Shown: positions 17,083-26,174 of the stretch, piece after piece | Layout of the letters: every line of letters starts with the position of its first letter | Numbering within the stretch: position 1 is the stretch's first letter | Assembly (NCBI RefSeq): GCF_019972815.1 | Contig: NZ_BPPA01000001.1 | Coordinates: 341,280-405,279, forward strand | Source: Lactobacillus huangpiensis | GTDB taxonomy: Bacteria; Bacillota; Bacilli; Lactobacillales; Lactobacillaceae | DNA: 64,000 bases | Direction of reading: 5' to 3' | The notes under the pieces: model-generated | What the model was told of the DNA's origin: nothing | What the model saw: only the letters and a program-made list of their open reading frames with translations | Database searches by the model: none | Position numbers and translations under genes: made by a program

Positions 17083-18567
17083 ATGGAAAATACTTATGAT
17101 GTCATTATTGCAGGTGCAAGCAATTCTGGCGCTATGGCAGCTTGTGCTGCTGCTGAAAAGGGAGCAAAAGTTCTCCTGATTGATAAGCAAGGAAGTTCAA
17201 GATTTTTATTCCGTTCATTCTTTGCTGCGCTGGACAGTAACGCCCAAAGAAGAGCAGGAATTAAAGTTGATAAAGCTAAACTAATGAACTTTTTAACCTT
17301 GTTCTTCCAAGATAATGTTGATGAACGTTTATTGTGGACTTGGGCAAATCATGCAGATGAAACTGCCAATTGGCTTGAAGATAATATTTTGAAACCAAAT
17401 GGTGGCGTTTTGAGACCACAAAAGGATGCCCACTATGAAACTGTTGTTAATACAGCTTTCAATACTGAGTTAGCAATTGCAACACCTGATAATGGCTGGG
17501 CTCATTATGGCGATTGGGTAATTGATAAAGTTAAAGAATTAGGAGTAACCCTTAAATACAACACTAGATTAGAAGAATTAGTGACAGATGATAGTGGTGC
17601 AGTTACTGGTGTAATTACTAGTGATCGCGGAAGTGGCGAAAAGATTGAATATAAAGCTAATAAGGGTGTCATCATTTGTACTGGTGGTTACGGTGCCAAT
17701 GTTGAATTAATGAAGAAATGGGATCCACTTGGCTACAAGAAGAATGTTTATTCCGATGGACCTCGTGATGATGGTTCAGGTATTCTTGCTGGTCTTAAAG
17801 TCGGAGCCGCTCGCGATGAAGAACCAGCTGAAATCATTTTTGACCGTGGTGCAGTTCCTGTTGGCACTAAGGCTGAAGACCATTATGTCATTGACTTTAA
17901 AGATCCAGGCTACTTCTGGATGGGTGCTTATCCACTACTAAAAGTTAACTTAAAAGGTGAGCGTTTCGGCAACGAAAGTGTTCCTTACCAATTTGATATT
18001 AATGCGATGGCTAAGCAACCAGGCTACCTGGAAGCACAGATTTGGTCAGAAGATACTATGGATCACTTGGCACAATTTGATACTCAAGGTTGCTCTCGTT
18101 TAGGCTGGCCTGGTATTTACAATACTGAGGAAAACAAAGAAGAAATTCAACGCAGAATTGACGACGGCCTAGTTAAGAAAGCAGATACGATTGAAGAATT
18201 AGCTGAAAAATTGAACCTGCCAAAGGATACATTAGTTGCAACTGTAAAACGTTATAACGAGATGTGCGCACAAGGCAAGGATACAGACTTTGGTAAAGAA
18301 AAGTTCAGATTATTCCCAGTAGATAAAGCACCATATTATGGCGTCATCATGGGCGGACGCTTACTTGCTACTCTGGATGGATTACGGATCAATACTAAGA
18401 TGGAAGTCATTGACAAGAATGGTGATCCAATTCCTCACCTTTATGCAGCCGGTAATGCCAGTGGTGGTTTCTTCTGGGGCAGTTATCCAGATAGAATTCC
18501 TGGCCTTACTTGCAGTCACGCCCAGACCTTTGGTCGTTTAGCCGGACAATATGCTGCTGAAAATTAG
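17083..18567 (+). CDS. FAD-dependent fumarate-reductase-like oxidoreductase (no FMN domain)
   Basis: 494 residues. FAD motif G-A-S-N-S-G-A near residue 11; a second cofactor-binding segment I-C-T-G-G-Y-G; a C-terminal segment L-Y-A-A-G-N-A-S-G-G. Where classic fumarate reductases have N-R-L-G-G-N it reads P-D-R-I-P-G-L-T, and the N-E-x-T-T-R-D acid region reads N-E-S-V-P-Y-Q-F-D, so the acid Arg seems to be missing. It resembles the KstD/fumarate reductase superfamily in general; the substrate is not fumarate by these criteria. It is followed 30 bp later by an MFS transporter, likely in the same transcript. Confidence 0.8.
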   Translation: MENTYDVIIAGASNSGAMAACAAAEKGAKVLLIDKQGSSRFLFRSFFAALDSNAQRRAGIKVDKAKLMNFLTLFFQDNVDERLLWTWANHADETANWLEDNILKPNGGVLRPQKDAHYETVVNTAFNTELAIATPDNGWAHYGDWVIDKVKELGVTLKYNTRLEELVTDDSGAVTGVITSDRGSGEKIEYKANKGVIICTGGYGANVELMKKWDPLGYKKNVYSDGPRDDGSGILAGLKVGAARDEEPAEIIFDRGAVPVGTKAEDHYVIDFKDPGYFWMGAYPLLKVNLKGERFGNESVPYQFDINAMAKQPGYLEAQIWSEDTMDHLAQFDTQGCSRLGWPGIYNTEENKEEIQRRIDDGLVKKADTIEELAEKLNLPKDTLVATVKRYNEMCAQGKDTDFGKEKFRLFPVDKAPYYGVIMGGRLLATLDGLRINTKMEVIDKNGDPIPHLYAAGNASGGFFWGSYPDRIPGLTCSHAQTFGRLAGQYAAEN

Positions 18568-18597
18568 TTTTTATCATAAAAGGAGTTTTTATATATC

Positions 18598-19818
18598 ATG
18601 GATGAAAAACAGTTACCTAAGCTTTCAAATTATAGGTGGGTAATCTTAGCAATAGCTGCTTTGCTTGACGCAATTAGTAGTTACATTCAATTTCAGATTT
18701 CTGCTTTAGCTGTCCAAATTATGCCAGAACTGCATATTTCACCAGCACAATTTCAAGGTTTATTAATGGCACCAATGCTCGTTGCAGTTTTCTTAAGTAT
18801 TCCTGCCGGCTCTCTTGCTGATAAGTTTGGAGCTAAGAAAATCGTTTCTTTCGGTTTGGTTATCTCAGTACTAGGTGCATACGGTCGCCTTTTTGCTAAA
18901 AACTTCGTCACAATGTTTTTAACCCTATTACTTTTCGGAGTTTATATGGCTTTGTTAAATGCTAATACTCTGAAAATCTTTGGTACCTGGTTTAAACAAG
19001 ATACTAATACAGCTATGGGTGTCTTCTTTGCTTCTGCTAGCGTTGGAATTATGCTTTCCCAAGCTACCAGTTCTTTGTTCCCGACTGTTGAAAAGGCATA
19101 TATCTTTTCATCAACTGTACTATTGGTTTTAGCTATTTGCTGGATGATCTTTGTTAAAGACACTCCTAAGGGTGAAGAGGTTCCACAACCCCAAACAGGA
19201 CAAGGCAAATCTGAGTCAACATTTGAATACTTTAAGGCTGCTGCTAAAAGTAAGAAAACTTGGTACGTAGCTTTAGCCGTTGGTTTTGGTATGGGTGCTA
19301 GTGAAGCCTTTTCCGGCATTTTGCCGCAAGCATTTGCTGCCAGGGGAATGACTCCTGCTGCTGCTGGTGTGGTTGCTTCTGTTGCTACTATTGGTAGTTT
19401 AGCGGGTTCACTCTTTGGCCCAGCAATTATTAATAAGGCCAAAAAGGCAAAACCAATGATGATTGTTATTACTGCTCTTGGTGGTTTGTTAATGGCCATC
19501 ACTTGGTATATTCCATTAGGAATGCCATTAAGCATTGCACTAATCCTTGGCGGCGTATTTGGCGCTATGACTGGTCCTATTATGCAGGCTATGCCAATTA
19601 CATTCCCAGAGATCGGTCCTAAGAACGCTGGTAGTGCTGGTGGACTTGTTGGTACAGTATCACTGCTATTATCATTCTTCCTTCCAGTTATCATTTCCTC
19701 AATTGCCGGTAAGAACTATGCATTAACCTTTGTTATTCAAGGTCTTGTATTTGTAGTGCAAATTATCGTACTGGCAGTTTTACCAGACGCAAACGCTGCT
19801 CGTCGTCATGCTGAATAA
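18598..19818 (+). CDS. MFS transporter
   Basis: 406 residues with about 12 membrane segments. The loop between helices 2 and 3 has G-S-L-A-D-K-F-G-A-K-K, the MFS signature. A cytoplasmic loop with K-G-E-E-V-P-Q-P-Q separates the halves. It resembles the organic-anion/cyanate-type branch more than sugar porters. Placed between two flavoprotein genes with short gaps, it most likely brings in the acid they reduce or exports the product; this is inference from position. Confidence 0.85.
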   Translation: MDEKQLPKLSNYRWVILAIAALLDAISSYIQFQISALAVQIMPELHISPAQFQGLLMAPMLVAVFLSIPAGSLADKFGAKKIVSFGLVISVLGAYGRLFAKNFVTMFLTLLLFGVYMALLNANTLKIFGTWFKQDTNTAMGVFFASASVGIMLSQATSSLFPTVEKAYIFSSTVLLVLAICWMIFVKDTPKGEEVPQPQTGQGKSESTFEYFKAAAKSKKTWYVALAVGFGMGASEAFSGILPQAFAARGMTPAAAGVVASVATIGSLAGSLFGPAIINKAKKAKPMMIVITALGGLLMAITWYIPLGMPLSIALILGGVFGAMTGPIMQAMPITFPEIGPKNAGSAGGLVGTVSLLLSFFLPVIISSIAGKNYALTFVIQGLVFVVQIIVLAVLPDANAARRHAE

Positions 19819-19847
19819 GATTTTTTAAAGTGAAAGGGGTCATTTAT

Positions 19848-21713
19848 ATGACAAAAAAAATAACCGAGAATCCAGGAAAGTATACCGGTTCTGGTCAAGG
19901 TAAGGAAAGTCAAATCAACCTTGAAGTCGAAGTTGACTCAGACAAGATAGTAAATGTTAAACCGTTAGATAAATATACTCCCGACAGTTTGGCTGATAAC
20001 GCATTTAAGAAAATGGCGCAAAAAATTGTGGATCAGCAATCAGTCGATGTTGATGTCGTTTCTGGTGCTTCTGAAACTTCACACGGTATTATTGAAGGCG
20101 TTAAAGAGGCTCTGAACAAGGCAGGAGTTGACTTTGATGCCCTTAAAGAAAATGGTGGTCAAACTGCTGGCAAGAAGGAAGAAACTATTGACGTTGATGT
20201 TGCAGTAGTTGGTGCCGGTGGTGCTGGTGTGGCAGCTGCTTTAGCAGCTCGTCAACATGGTGCAAGTGTAGCTTTGTTTGAAAAAACTATTTCCCCACTT
20301 GGTGCAACTACTTTTGCTGGTGGTATGTTTGCCAGTGACAGTCAACAACAAAAAGATCAAAATGCGGTTGTCTCTAAGAAGTGGCTCTATGACGAATACA
20401 TGGATGCTTCTCAAGGCTACATGAACTCAATTCTTGTGCGCCGCATTATTGATGAAGCAGGTAAGACGGTTGACTGGTTAAATGAAAACGGCGCAATCAT
20501 GAAATTGGTTGATGCTGGTACAGGTGGCAGTTATGACCATATTGGCATGCCAGCTACTCTTCATGGTTATCAAGAAGGCGGTACTAAGGCCGTAACCAAA
20601 CTAATTGAAAAATTCAAGTCAATCGGTGGCAATATGTACTTTGGTTTTGCCGGTAAAAAGTTGCTGCAAGACAGTGAAGGTAAAGTTACTGGTTTAATTG
20701 CCGAAAGCGATGAAAAAACTCTTCACGTTAATGCTAAGAAAGTTGTCATTGCAACTGGTGGCTTTGGTGGCAGTCCTGAAATGCGCAAAAAGTATCTTGG
20801 CGATGTCAGCACACAAGGTCAAGTTTTGCAAAACACCGGTGATGGCTTGAACATGGCATGGGATGCAGGTACTGCTCACCATATTAATGGTTCTACTCAT
20901 TACTTCTGGCAAACTTTTAGTGATAAAGATATTGGCGAAATGGCTAAAATTGTCGGTCCAAACTGGATGCCTGTCAATGCTTTAGCTGATTTTCCTAACT
21001 TGCGTGTTAACAATCGTGGTCAACGTTATGCCAGTGAAACTCATGCACTAGATTTCGCTGTTCATGGTGCAGAATTGTCAGAACAACCACAACAAACTGA
21101 GTTTGTTGTCTTTGACCAGGCAATGCTGGATAAGATTAAAGAAGGCGGAACTGTCGCAATTGAAGATCACTATGGCAAGTGGAAGAACCATCATCAGTTT
21201 TACATGGAATTTAATTTCCCAACGGATACTGATGAAAATATCAAGCACGAACACGAAAAGACCGACTTTACTTCATTATTGAATAAACTTGCTTCAACCA
21301 ATGTTATTTTTGTTGCTGACACCATAGAAGAATTAGCTGAAAAGATGGGTGTTGACAAAGATAATTTGGCCAAATCAGTTGAGCAATACAATAACGCTAA
21401 GAAGAAAGGCGAAGATGATTTGTTCTTCTCTGATACTAAGAGAATGATTCCAGTAGAGCAGGGTCCATTTTACGCTGTGAAATTCATCGCTCGTAACTTG
21501 GGCACTCTTGGTGGTGCAACCATTGATGAAAAAATGCATGCTTTAGCTCCAAATGGTGAACCAGTACCAAACCTTTACGTAGCTGGTGCTGATGCATCAG
21601 GAATGTATGGTAAGGCATACGTTGATTTTGAAGGTGGTACTTTAGGCTTTGCATATATTTCTGGTAGACTTGCTGGAATCGATGCGGCTGAAACTGCCAA
21701 AGCAGGTAAGTAG
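19848..21713 (+). CDS. Flavoprotein with N-terminal FMN-binding domain and fumarate-reductase-like core
   Basis: The start is ATG 19848 with AAAGGGG upstream; a frame from 19830 lacks a good site. 621 residues, no signal peptide. Residues about 10-95 are an FMN_bind domain with D-V-V-S-G-A-S (69-75), so Ser75 is the expected FMN attachment residue. From about residue 115 a fumarate-reductase-like FAD core follows (V-V-G-A-G-G-A-G-V-A), ending in Y-I-S-G-R-L-A-G. The domain order is opposite to that of the 14015 protein. The acid region Y-A-S-E-T-H-A-L-D lacks the Arg, and F-E-G-G-T-L-G replaces the N-R-L-G-G-N site, so a different substrate is likely. Confidence 0.85.
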   Translation: MTKKITENPGKYTGSGQGKESQINLEVEVDSDKIVNVKPLDKYTPDSLADNAFKKMAQKIVDQQSVDVDVVSGASETSHGIIEGVKEALNKAGVDFDALKENGGQTAGKKEETIDVDVAVVGAGGAGVAAALAARQHGASVALFEKTISPLGATTFAGGMFASDSQQQKDQNAVVSKKWLYDEYMDASQGYMNSILVRRIIDEAGKTVDWLNENGAIMKLVDAGTGGSYDHIGMPATLHGYQEGGTKAVTKLIEKFKSIGGNMYFGFAGKKLLQDSEGKVTGLIAESDEKTLHVNAKKVVIATGGFGGSPEMRKKYLGDVSTQGQVLQNTGDGLNMAWDAGTAHHINGSTHYFWQTFSDKDIGEMAKIVGPNWMPVNALADFPNLRVNNRGQRYASETHALDFAVHGAELSEQPQQTEFVVFDQAMLDKIKEGGTVAIEDHYGKWKNHHQFYMEFNFPTDTDENIKHEHEKTDFTSLLNKLASTNVIFVADTIEELAEKMGVDKDNLAKSVEQYNNAKKKGEDDLFFSDTKRMIPVEQGPFYAVKFIARNLGTLGGATIDEKMHALAPNGEPVPNLYVAGADASGMYGKAYVDFEGGTLGFAYISGRLAGIDAAETAKAGK

Positions 21714-21722
21714 ATTATGGCA

Positions 21723-21762
21723 AAAATCATGTATGAATTAACTGATTTATACATGATTTTTT
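21723..21762 (+). terminator. Terminator between the third and fourth flavoprotein genes
   Basis: AAAATCATGTA (21723-21733) pairs with TACATGATTTT (21750-21760), followed by T's. It lies directly before the ribosome site of the next gene, so read-through may be limited. Confidence 0.7.
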
Positions 21763-21778
21763 ACTAGAGGAATAAACT

Positions 21779-23224
21779 ATGACGCAAGAAAAATATGATG
21801 TAGTAATTGTAGGAGCAGGACTTGCAGGCTTTGCTGCTGCAGATGAAGCTGTTGATAATAATTTGAAAGCCTTGCTGGTTGAAAAAGGTAAAACAACAGG
21901 CGGTACTGGTAATTATGTTGAAGGAGTTTTTGCTGCTGATTCCGAAATGCAAAAAAAAGACAATGCAACTCTTGATAAGGATGATTTGCTCAAAGAAGAG
22001 TTAACTTATTCGCACTACAAAGCAGACGGCAAGATGTGGCAAAAATACATTGCCAATGCCGGCAAAAATGTTTCCTGGCTCGAAGATCATGGTGCTGAAA
22101 TTGAAATGGTAGCTAATCTAGGTTCTGGTGCTAGAACTTGGCACTTGTTTAAAGGCAAGGGTCATGATGCCATTCACAACGGCTTGGAACCATATGCTAA
22201 GAAAAAAGGCATTACCATAGCTACCTTAACTAGAGTGACTGACTTAAAGCAAAATTCTGATCACACTTTTGATGTAACACTAACTAATGTAGTTGAAAAA
22301 GTTACTAAAGTAGTTACTGCCAAAAATGTTGTGCTTGCTACCGGTGGTTATTTAAATGACCAAAAACTATTAGAAAGTACGCCTCACCAAAATCCAGACA
22401 ATATTATTCCAGTTAACTCTGGTAAAAACACTGGGGATGGTTTGAGACTTGCTTGGGAATTAGGTGCTAAGAAGTACTTTACTGGAATGGCAATGATGTT
22501 TGGCGGTCAGCTGAAAGATAAGACAGTCCCATCATTTAAATTGTGGGGTACTGCTATCTGGAGTTCTGTTTGTGATCAACCGCAAATGTGGGTTAACGAA
22601 CTGGGCGAGCGCTTTGTCGACGAAAGTGCAGCTGTGGTCAACTGGGCTAATGAAGGCAATTCAATGAACCGTCAAGACCGCGTCTTCTGCATCTTTAGCC
22701 AAAAGATCTTGGATGACTTTACTGACAAGTCTTATCCAAGATCCATGAAGCCATTTGTTCCAGAAGACAGATACCCAACTTTGCGTGATGATATTGCCAA
22801 AGCTGAAAAAGAAGGTCGCGAATACCTGCATAAAGCTGCAACGCTGGAAGAATTAGCTCAAGAAATTGATACTCCCAACTTAGTGGCATACGTCAAGCAT
22901 TATAATGAAATGGCAGCAAATGGTGAAGATACTGATTTTCATAAACCGGCCAAATACATGTTGCCAATTGATGGAGACGGCCCATTCTATGCTATCGAAT
23001 TAGGTGTAGGTGCATACACTACAGGTGACGGACTACGCGTAAACACCAATAACGAAGTTTTGAATACAAAGGGCAGACCTATTGCAGGTTTGTATGCTAT
23101 TGGTGGCGATGGCTCTGCAGTTCTTTATGGTGACACTTACGGTGTTAATATTCCAGGAACACATGCAGGGTATTGCATCTTTTCAGGACGTAATGCAATC
23201 AAAGCAATTGCAGCTCAGAAGTAA
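21779..23224 (+). CDS. FAD-dependent fumarate-reductase-like oxidoreductase
   Basis: 481 residues. FAD motif V-G-A-G-L-A-G-F at residues 11-18; a second segment L-A-T-G-G-Y; C-terminal L-Y-A-I-G-G-D-G-S. The regions normally binding a dicarboxylate read T-T-G-D-G-L-R and Y-G-V-N-I-P-G-T-H, like the 17083 protein and unlike classic fumarate reductases. No FMN domain, no signal peptide. It closes the flavoprotein island. Substrate unknown. Confidence 0.8.
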   Translation: MTQEKYDVVIVGAGLAGFAAADEAVDNNLKALLVEKGKTTGGTGNYVEGVFAADSEMQKKDNATLDKDDLLKEELTYSHYKADGKMWQKYIANAGKNVSWLEDHGAEIEMVANLGSGARTWHLFKGKGHDAIHNGLEPYAKKKGITIATLTRVTDLKQNSDHTFDVTLTNVVEKVTKVVTAKNVVLATGGYLNDQKLLESTPHQNPDNIIPVNSGKNTGDGLRLAWELGAKKYFTGMAMMFGGQLKDKTVPSFKLWGTAIWSSVCDQPQMWVNELGERFVDESAAVVNWANEGNSMNRQDRVFCIFSQKILDDFTDKSYPRSMKPFVPEDRYPTLRDDIAKAEKEGREYLHKAATLEELAQEIDTPNLVAYVKHYNEMAANGEDTDFHKPAKYMLPIDGDGPFYAIELGVGAYTTGDGLRVNTNNEVLNTKGRPIAGLYAIGGDGSAVLYGDTYGVNIPGTHAGYCIFSGRNAIKAIAAQK

Positions 23225-23274
23225 AATAATCAAAAAATAATTTCTAAGAGATAAAATAAAACATTATACCAGCG

Positions 23275-23313
23275 AAAAAGCCAACCCATTTAATATGAGC
23301 TGGCCTTTTTGTT
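23275..23313. terminator. Bidirectional terminator between convergent genes
   Basis: AAAAAGCCA pairs with TGGCCTTTTT with one bulged G, and there are T-runs on both strands. It serves the flavoprotein gene (plus) and the deaminase gene (minus). Confidence 0.65.
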
Positions 23314-23325
23314 TGTATTTTTAAG

Positions 23326-24345
23326 TTATGAGTTTGCTTTTACAAATTGATCAATTTCATCTAGATATAATTGCTTTTGTCGTTGACTTATCCAAGAAGT
23401 TTCAAAAGAATTTTTAGCAAGTTGCACTATTTTATCTTTGCTAAGATCATATTTTTGTGCCAAAGCATAATAATTATCACTAATATAACCCTTAAAATAG
23501 GCTGGATCATCTGAGTTAATTGACACTTTGACTCCTGCATTCAAAAGGTCAATTACTTCTTTACCTTTCATCTCTGGTGACACAAAGCTATTAGACAGAG
23601 GACAAGATGTTAAGCCAATCTGTCTTTTGGCTGCTAATTCTACCAAATCTGGATCTTCCACGATATTGGTACCGTGATCAAGACGTTCAACTTCCATAAT
23701 TTCTAAAGCTTGACGGATATGTTCGATTGAATCTTTTTGATCAATATCACAGTGAGTGGTGATATGCAGTCCGGCAGCTGCTGCATCTTCAAATTGCCGG
23801 GCAAACTTTAGAGGAGGATTATTGTGTTCATCAGAATCAAGTCCAATGCCAATAATTTTATCCTTGTATTTCAGACCTTCGTGAAGTGTTTTTCTAGCTG
23901 ATTCCTTTGAAAAATCACGTAAAAAGCACATGATCAAATGAGCATCGACATTTAAAGCTCTGGCATCAATCGTAGCTTGATAAAGTCCGTTTAGAACGAC
24001 TTCAAAGGGAATGCCGCGACTGGTATGAGCTTGGGGATCAAAAAAGAGTTCAACGTGCCGTACATTGTTGGCAGCAGCTTTAGTTAAGTAATCCCAAGCC
24101 AAGTCGTAAAAGTCTTCTTCAGTTTGTAAAACATTCATTGCTGGATAATACACAGCTAAAAATGATGCTAAGTCATGATAATTGTACGTCTTCTGGACAT
24201 CTGCAATGGTCGTTTGACCTATATCGACATGATTGCGTTTAGCTAATTTTAGTTTTAGTTCTGGCTCTAAAGTACCTTCAATATGCAAGTGCAATTCTGC
24301 TTTAGGCAGGCCACGGGTAAATTCTGGTGTAACGACTGAACTCAT
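23326..24345 (-). CDS. Adenine deaminase (adenosine deaminase superfamily)
   Basis: 339 residues. L-H-L-H-I-E-G-T holds the first two metal His; T-T-H-C-D, R-L-D-H-G-T and N-S-D-D-P-A-Y-F supply the remaining metal and catalytic residues in order. I favour adenine over adenosine as the substrate because of G-I-G-L-D-S-D-E-x-N-N-P-P and D-P-A-Y-F, which are typical of the adenine deaminase branch; adenosine deaminases usually have G-x-D-L-A-G-D-E. The product would be hypoxanthine for purine salvage. It is transcribed alone. Confidence 0.85.
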   Translation of the reverse strand: MSSVVTPEFTRGLPKAELHLHIEGTLEPELKLKLAKRNHVDIGQTTIADVQKTYNYHDLASFLAVYYPAMNVLQTEEDFYDLAWDYLTKAAANNVRHVELFFDPQAHTSRGIPFEVVLNGLYQATIDARALNVDAHLIMCFLRDFSKESARKTLHEGLKYKDKIIGIGLDSDEHNNPPLKFARQFEDAAAAGLHITTHCDIDQKDSIEHIRQALEIMEVERLDHGTNIVEDPDLVELAAKRQIGLTSCPLSNSFVSPEMKGKEVIDLLNAGVKVSINSDDPAYFKGYISDNYYALAQKYDLSKDKIVQLAKNSFETSWISQRQKQLYLDEIDQFVKANS

Positions 24346-24480
24346 ATAATCCTCCTTAATAATGTTCTTGTTTTTAACTCATTATCTTAGTTTAGCATAA
24401 TTTTAATAACAAAAATAGATAAAAAGCGAACAAATTTAAACATTTATGGATATATGTTCTTAATAAAGCTAGATGCAAAT

Positions 24481-24510
24481 AAAAAACCTAACTAAAAATC
24501 TAGTTAGGTA
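24481..24510 (-). terminator. Terminator of the fused ThrE-like gene
   Basis: Perfect 8-bp stem ACCTAACT/AGTTAGGT with an 8-nt loop; the minus strand continues with T6. Confidence 0.85.
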
Positions 24511-24533
24511 AAAAGAATTTTCCTTGAATGAAC

Positions 24534-25889
24534 TTAGTCGCAATGGCGCCATTTTGCGTCCGTTAAAATCCGAGCAGTAAGTAAACCGATTGGAAGGGCA
24601 GTAATAATCATTAAAGCATCCATAATCCAATAAGCTCCGACATTAATATTAGTAATACCAAAATTAAAGACAGCTCGATACATGTATAAACCGGGAACCA
24701 TTATTACAATTGCAGGAACGGTAATTGCAATCCGAGGAAAACCAACTTTATCACGCACAAAGCTGGCAATCAGTCCTGCTAATAGTGCTCCGGTGAACGC
24801 TGCTAAGGCGGCCGGTACGTGATTAAATTCAACTAAGCTAAGTCGCAAAGTGTTCGCTAAGGCTCCAATGGCTGCTGCTACTGTTGCCATTGATACTTTA
24901 GCATTAAACATGATTGAAAATCCAAAAACACCACAGAAACTGGCAATTATTCTGAAAACTGTTAGTAATGTTGGATTAAGATTTAATTTAGGCATAGCAC
25001 CTGGTGATAAGTTGAGTATGGTAGCCGTCCCCCAGCCTACCATTGATGCAATCATGACAACTAGTATTGCATAAGCCAGTCTTTCCAGTCCTGATCGCAT
25101 ATCAAGTTTTGACATATCAAGACCAGAAGTAATAAAGGGGAATCCAGGAATGACATAAAGCATTGAACCAATGTAGCCATATGCATGATTATTGCTCCAA
25201 CCACAAATTATTGTGCCTAATCTAAAACAGATAAAATATACGGCGCAGGAAACAGCTACCCCAACAGCAATTTTGGCAACGAGAGTGACTTTTTTTCTTC
25301 CTAAAAGTTGACGAATATAGTTTCCAATTAAGGCTCCAAAAAATGTACATAACATTTCCGGTATTCCTCCACCAAGTAGAAAAATAAAGCTGGCACAGGC
25401 CAGACCGGCACTAAAAGCGGAAATGATTAAAGGATAATTTTGAGTATGGCGTTCAATTTGATTCAGTTTGTGGTGAACTGCTCCAATAGTCAAATAATCA
25501 TTCTCAGTTTCAAATTTACGGACAAATTCTTCCATTTCATTGAGCTTGTTCATATTTACTTCTGTAGTTGGTAAGGAAAGAGTCTGTGAGTAAGACTTGT
25601 TGTCAACATCAAAGCAGGTATAGCTAATAGTTACCAGGCCAATGTCTGTTGAACATGTGATTTTAAGTGCACGTGCAATAGTATTCATCGAATCACGAAC
25701 CCGCCAGGCTCCAGTACCGCATTGCAGCAGCATTATACCAATTCTTCCGACTAAAGACCCTTTTTCTACCAAGGTGATATCTTTGACTAAGGTATCATCT
25801 GAACTTTTGAAAAATTCTTTCCAGTGAATTCTCATATGGTGTTTGCTAGAAATCTTGGGATATGATTCTGGAGACTGCTCGTCTTTCAT
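24534..25889 (-). CDS. Fused ThrE-type threonine/serine exporter family protein
   Basis: Met 25889 (451 residues) seems the best start, although the nearest AAGAAAGG is about 14 nt away; an earlier ATG at 25940 is possible. The N-terminal half has the YjjP/DUF1212 pattern (G-x-G-A-W-R-V-R-D-S-M) and then about five membrane helices. The C-terminal half is YjjB-like (P-x-I-V-I-M-V-P-G-L-Y-M-Y-R-A). The family exports threonine/serine in corynebacteria or succinate in enterobacteria. The same two halves occur as separate genes at 48331-49587, so this genome has both forms. Substrate unknown. Confidence 0.82.
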   Translation of the reverse strand: MKDEQSPESYPKISSKHHMRIHWKEFFKSSDDTLVKDITLVEKGSLVGRIGIMLLQCGTGAWRVRDSMNTIARALKITCSTDIGLVTISYTCFDVDNKSYSQTLSLPTTEVNMNKLNEMEEFVRKFETENDYLTIGAVHHKLNQIERHTQNYPLIISAFSAGLACASFIFLLGGGIPEMLCTFFGALIGNYIRQLLGRKKVTLVAKIAVGVAVSCAVYFICFRLGTIICGWSNNHAYGYIGSMLYVIPGFPFITSGLDMSKLDMRSGLERLAYAILVVMIASMVGWGTATILNLSPGAMPKLNLNPTLLTVFRIIASFCGVFGFSIMFNAKVSMATVAAAIGALANTLRLSLVEFNHVPAALAAFTGALLAGLIASFVRDKVGFPRIAITVPAIVIMVPGLYMYRAVFNFGITNINVGAYWIMDALMIITALPIGLLTARILTDAKWRHCD

Positions 25890-26079
25890 AACTAAATTTA
25901 TAACCTTTCTTTTGATAACGTAATATTTTAATTTTACCATATTCGTGGTTGGACTATTTTTATGGGTTTAATTAGAGCAAAAATTTTAAGTAAACACATT
26001 AGCTGTTATTTATGTCCTCTGTGGCAAATTACCATTGAAGCCATCAAGGTTTATCATAGACAACCATTATTTTTAGCCA

Positions 26080-26155
26080 AAAATGAACGCTTTTGCAAGA
26101 AAATGATGAATTATGATTGAAAATGATTGCTTTTAATTTTTAAAGCGAATAAAAT
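26080..26155 (+). promoter_or_regulatory. fru operon promoter with paired operator-like repeats
   Basis: TTGCTT (-35, 26127-26132), a 17-bp spacer and TAAAAT (-10, 26150-26155). Two similar 15-mers, AAAATGAACGCTTTT (26080) and AAAATGATTGCTTTT (26120), start exactly 40 bp apart, which is about four helical turns; the second overlaps the -35. They are good candidates for DeoR-type FruR sites. The first also resembles a cre. Confidence 0.6.
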
Positions 26156-26174
26156 ACTGTCTGGGGTGAAATGT

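Noticed and set aside
18942..19694. 250-codon minus-strand open frame inside the MFS transporter gene
   Set aside because: It mirrors membrane-helix codons of the real gene; no start signals and the plus-strand protein is a clear MFS transporter.
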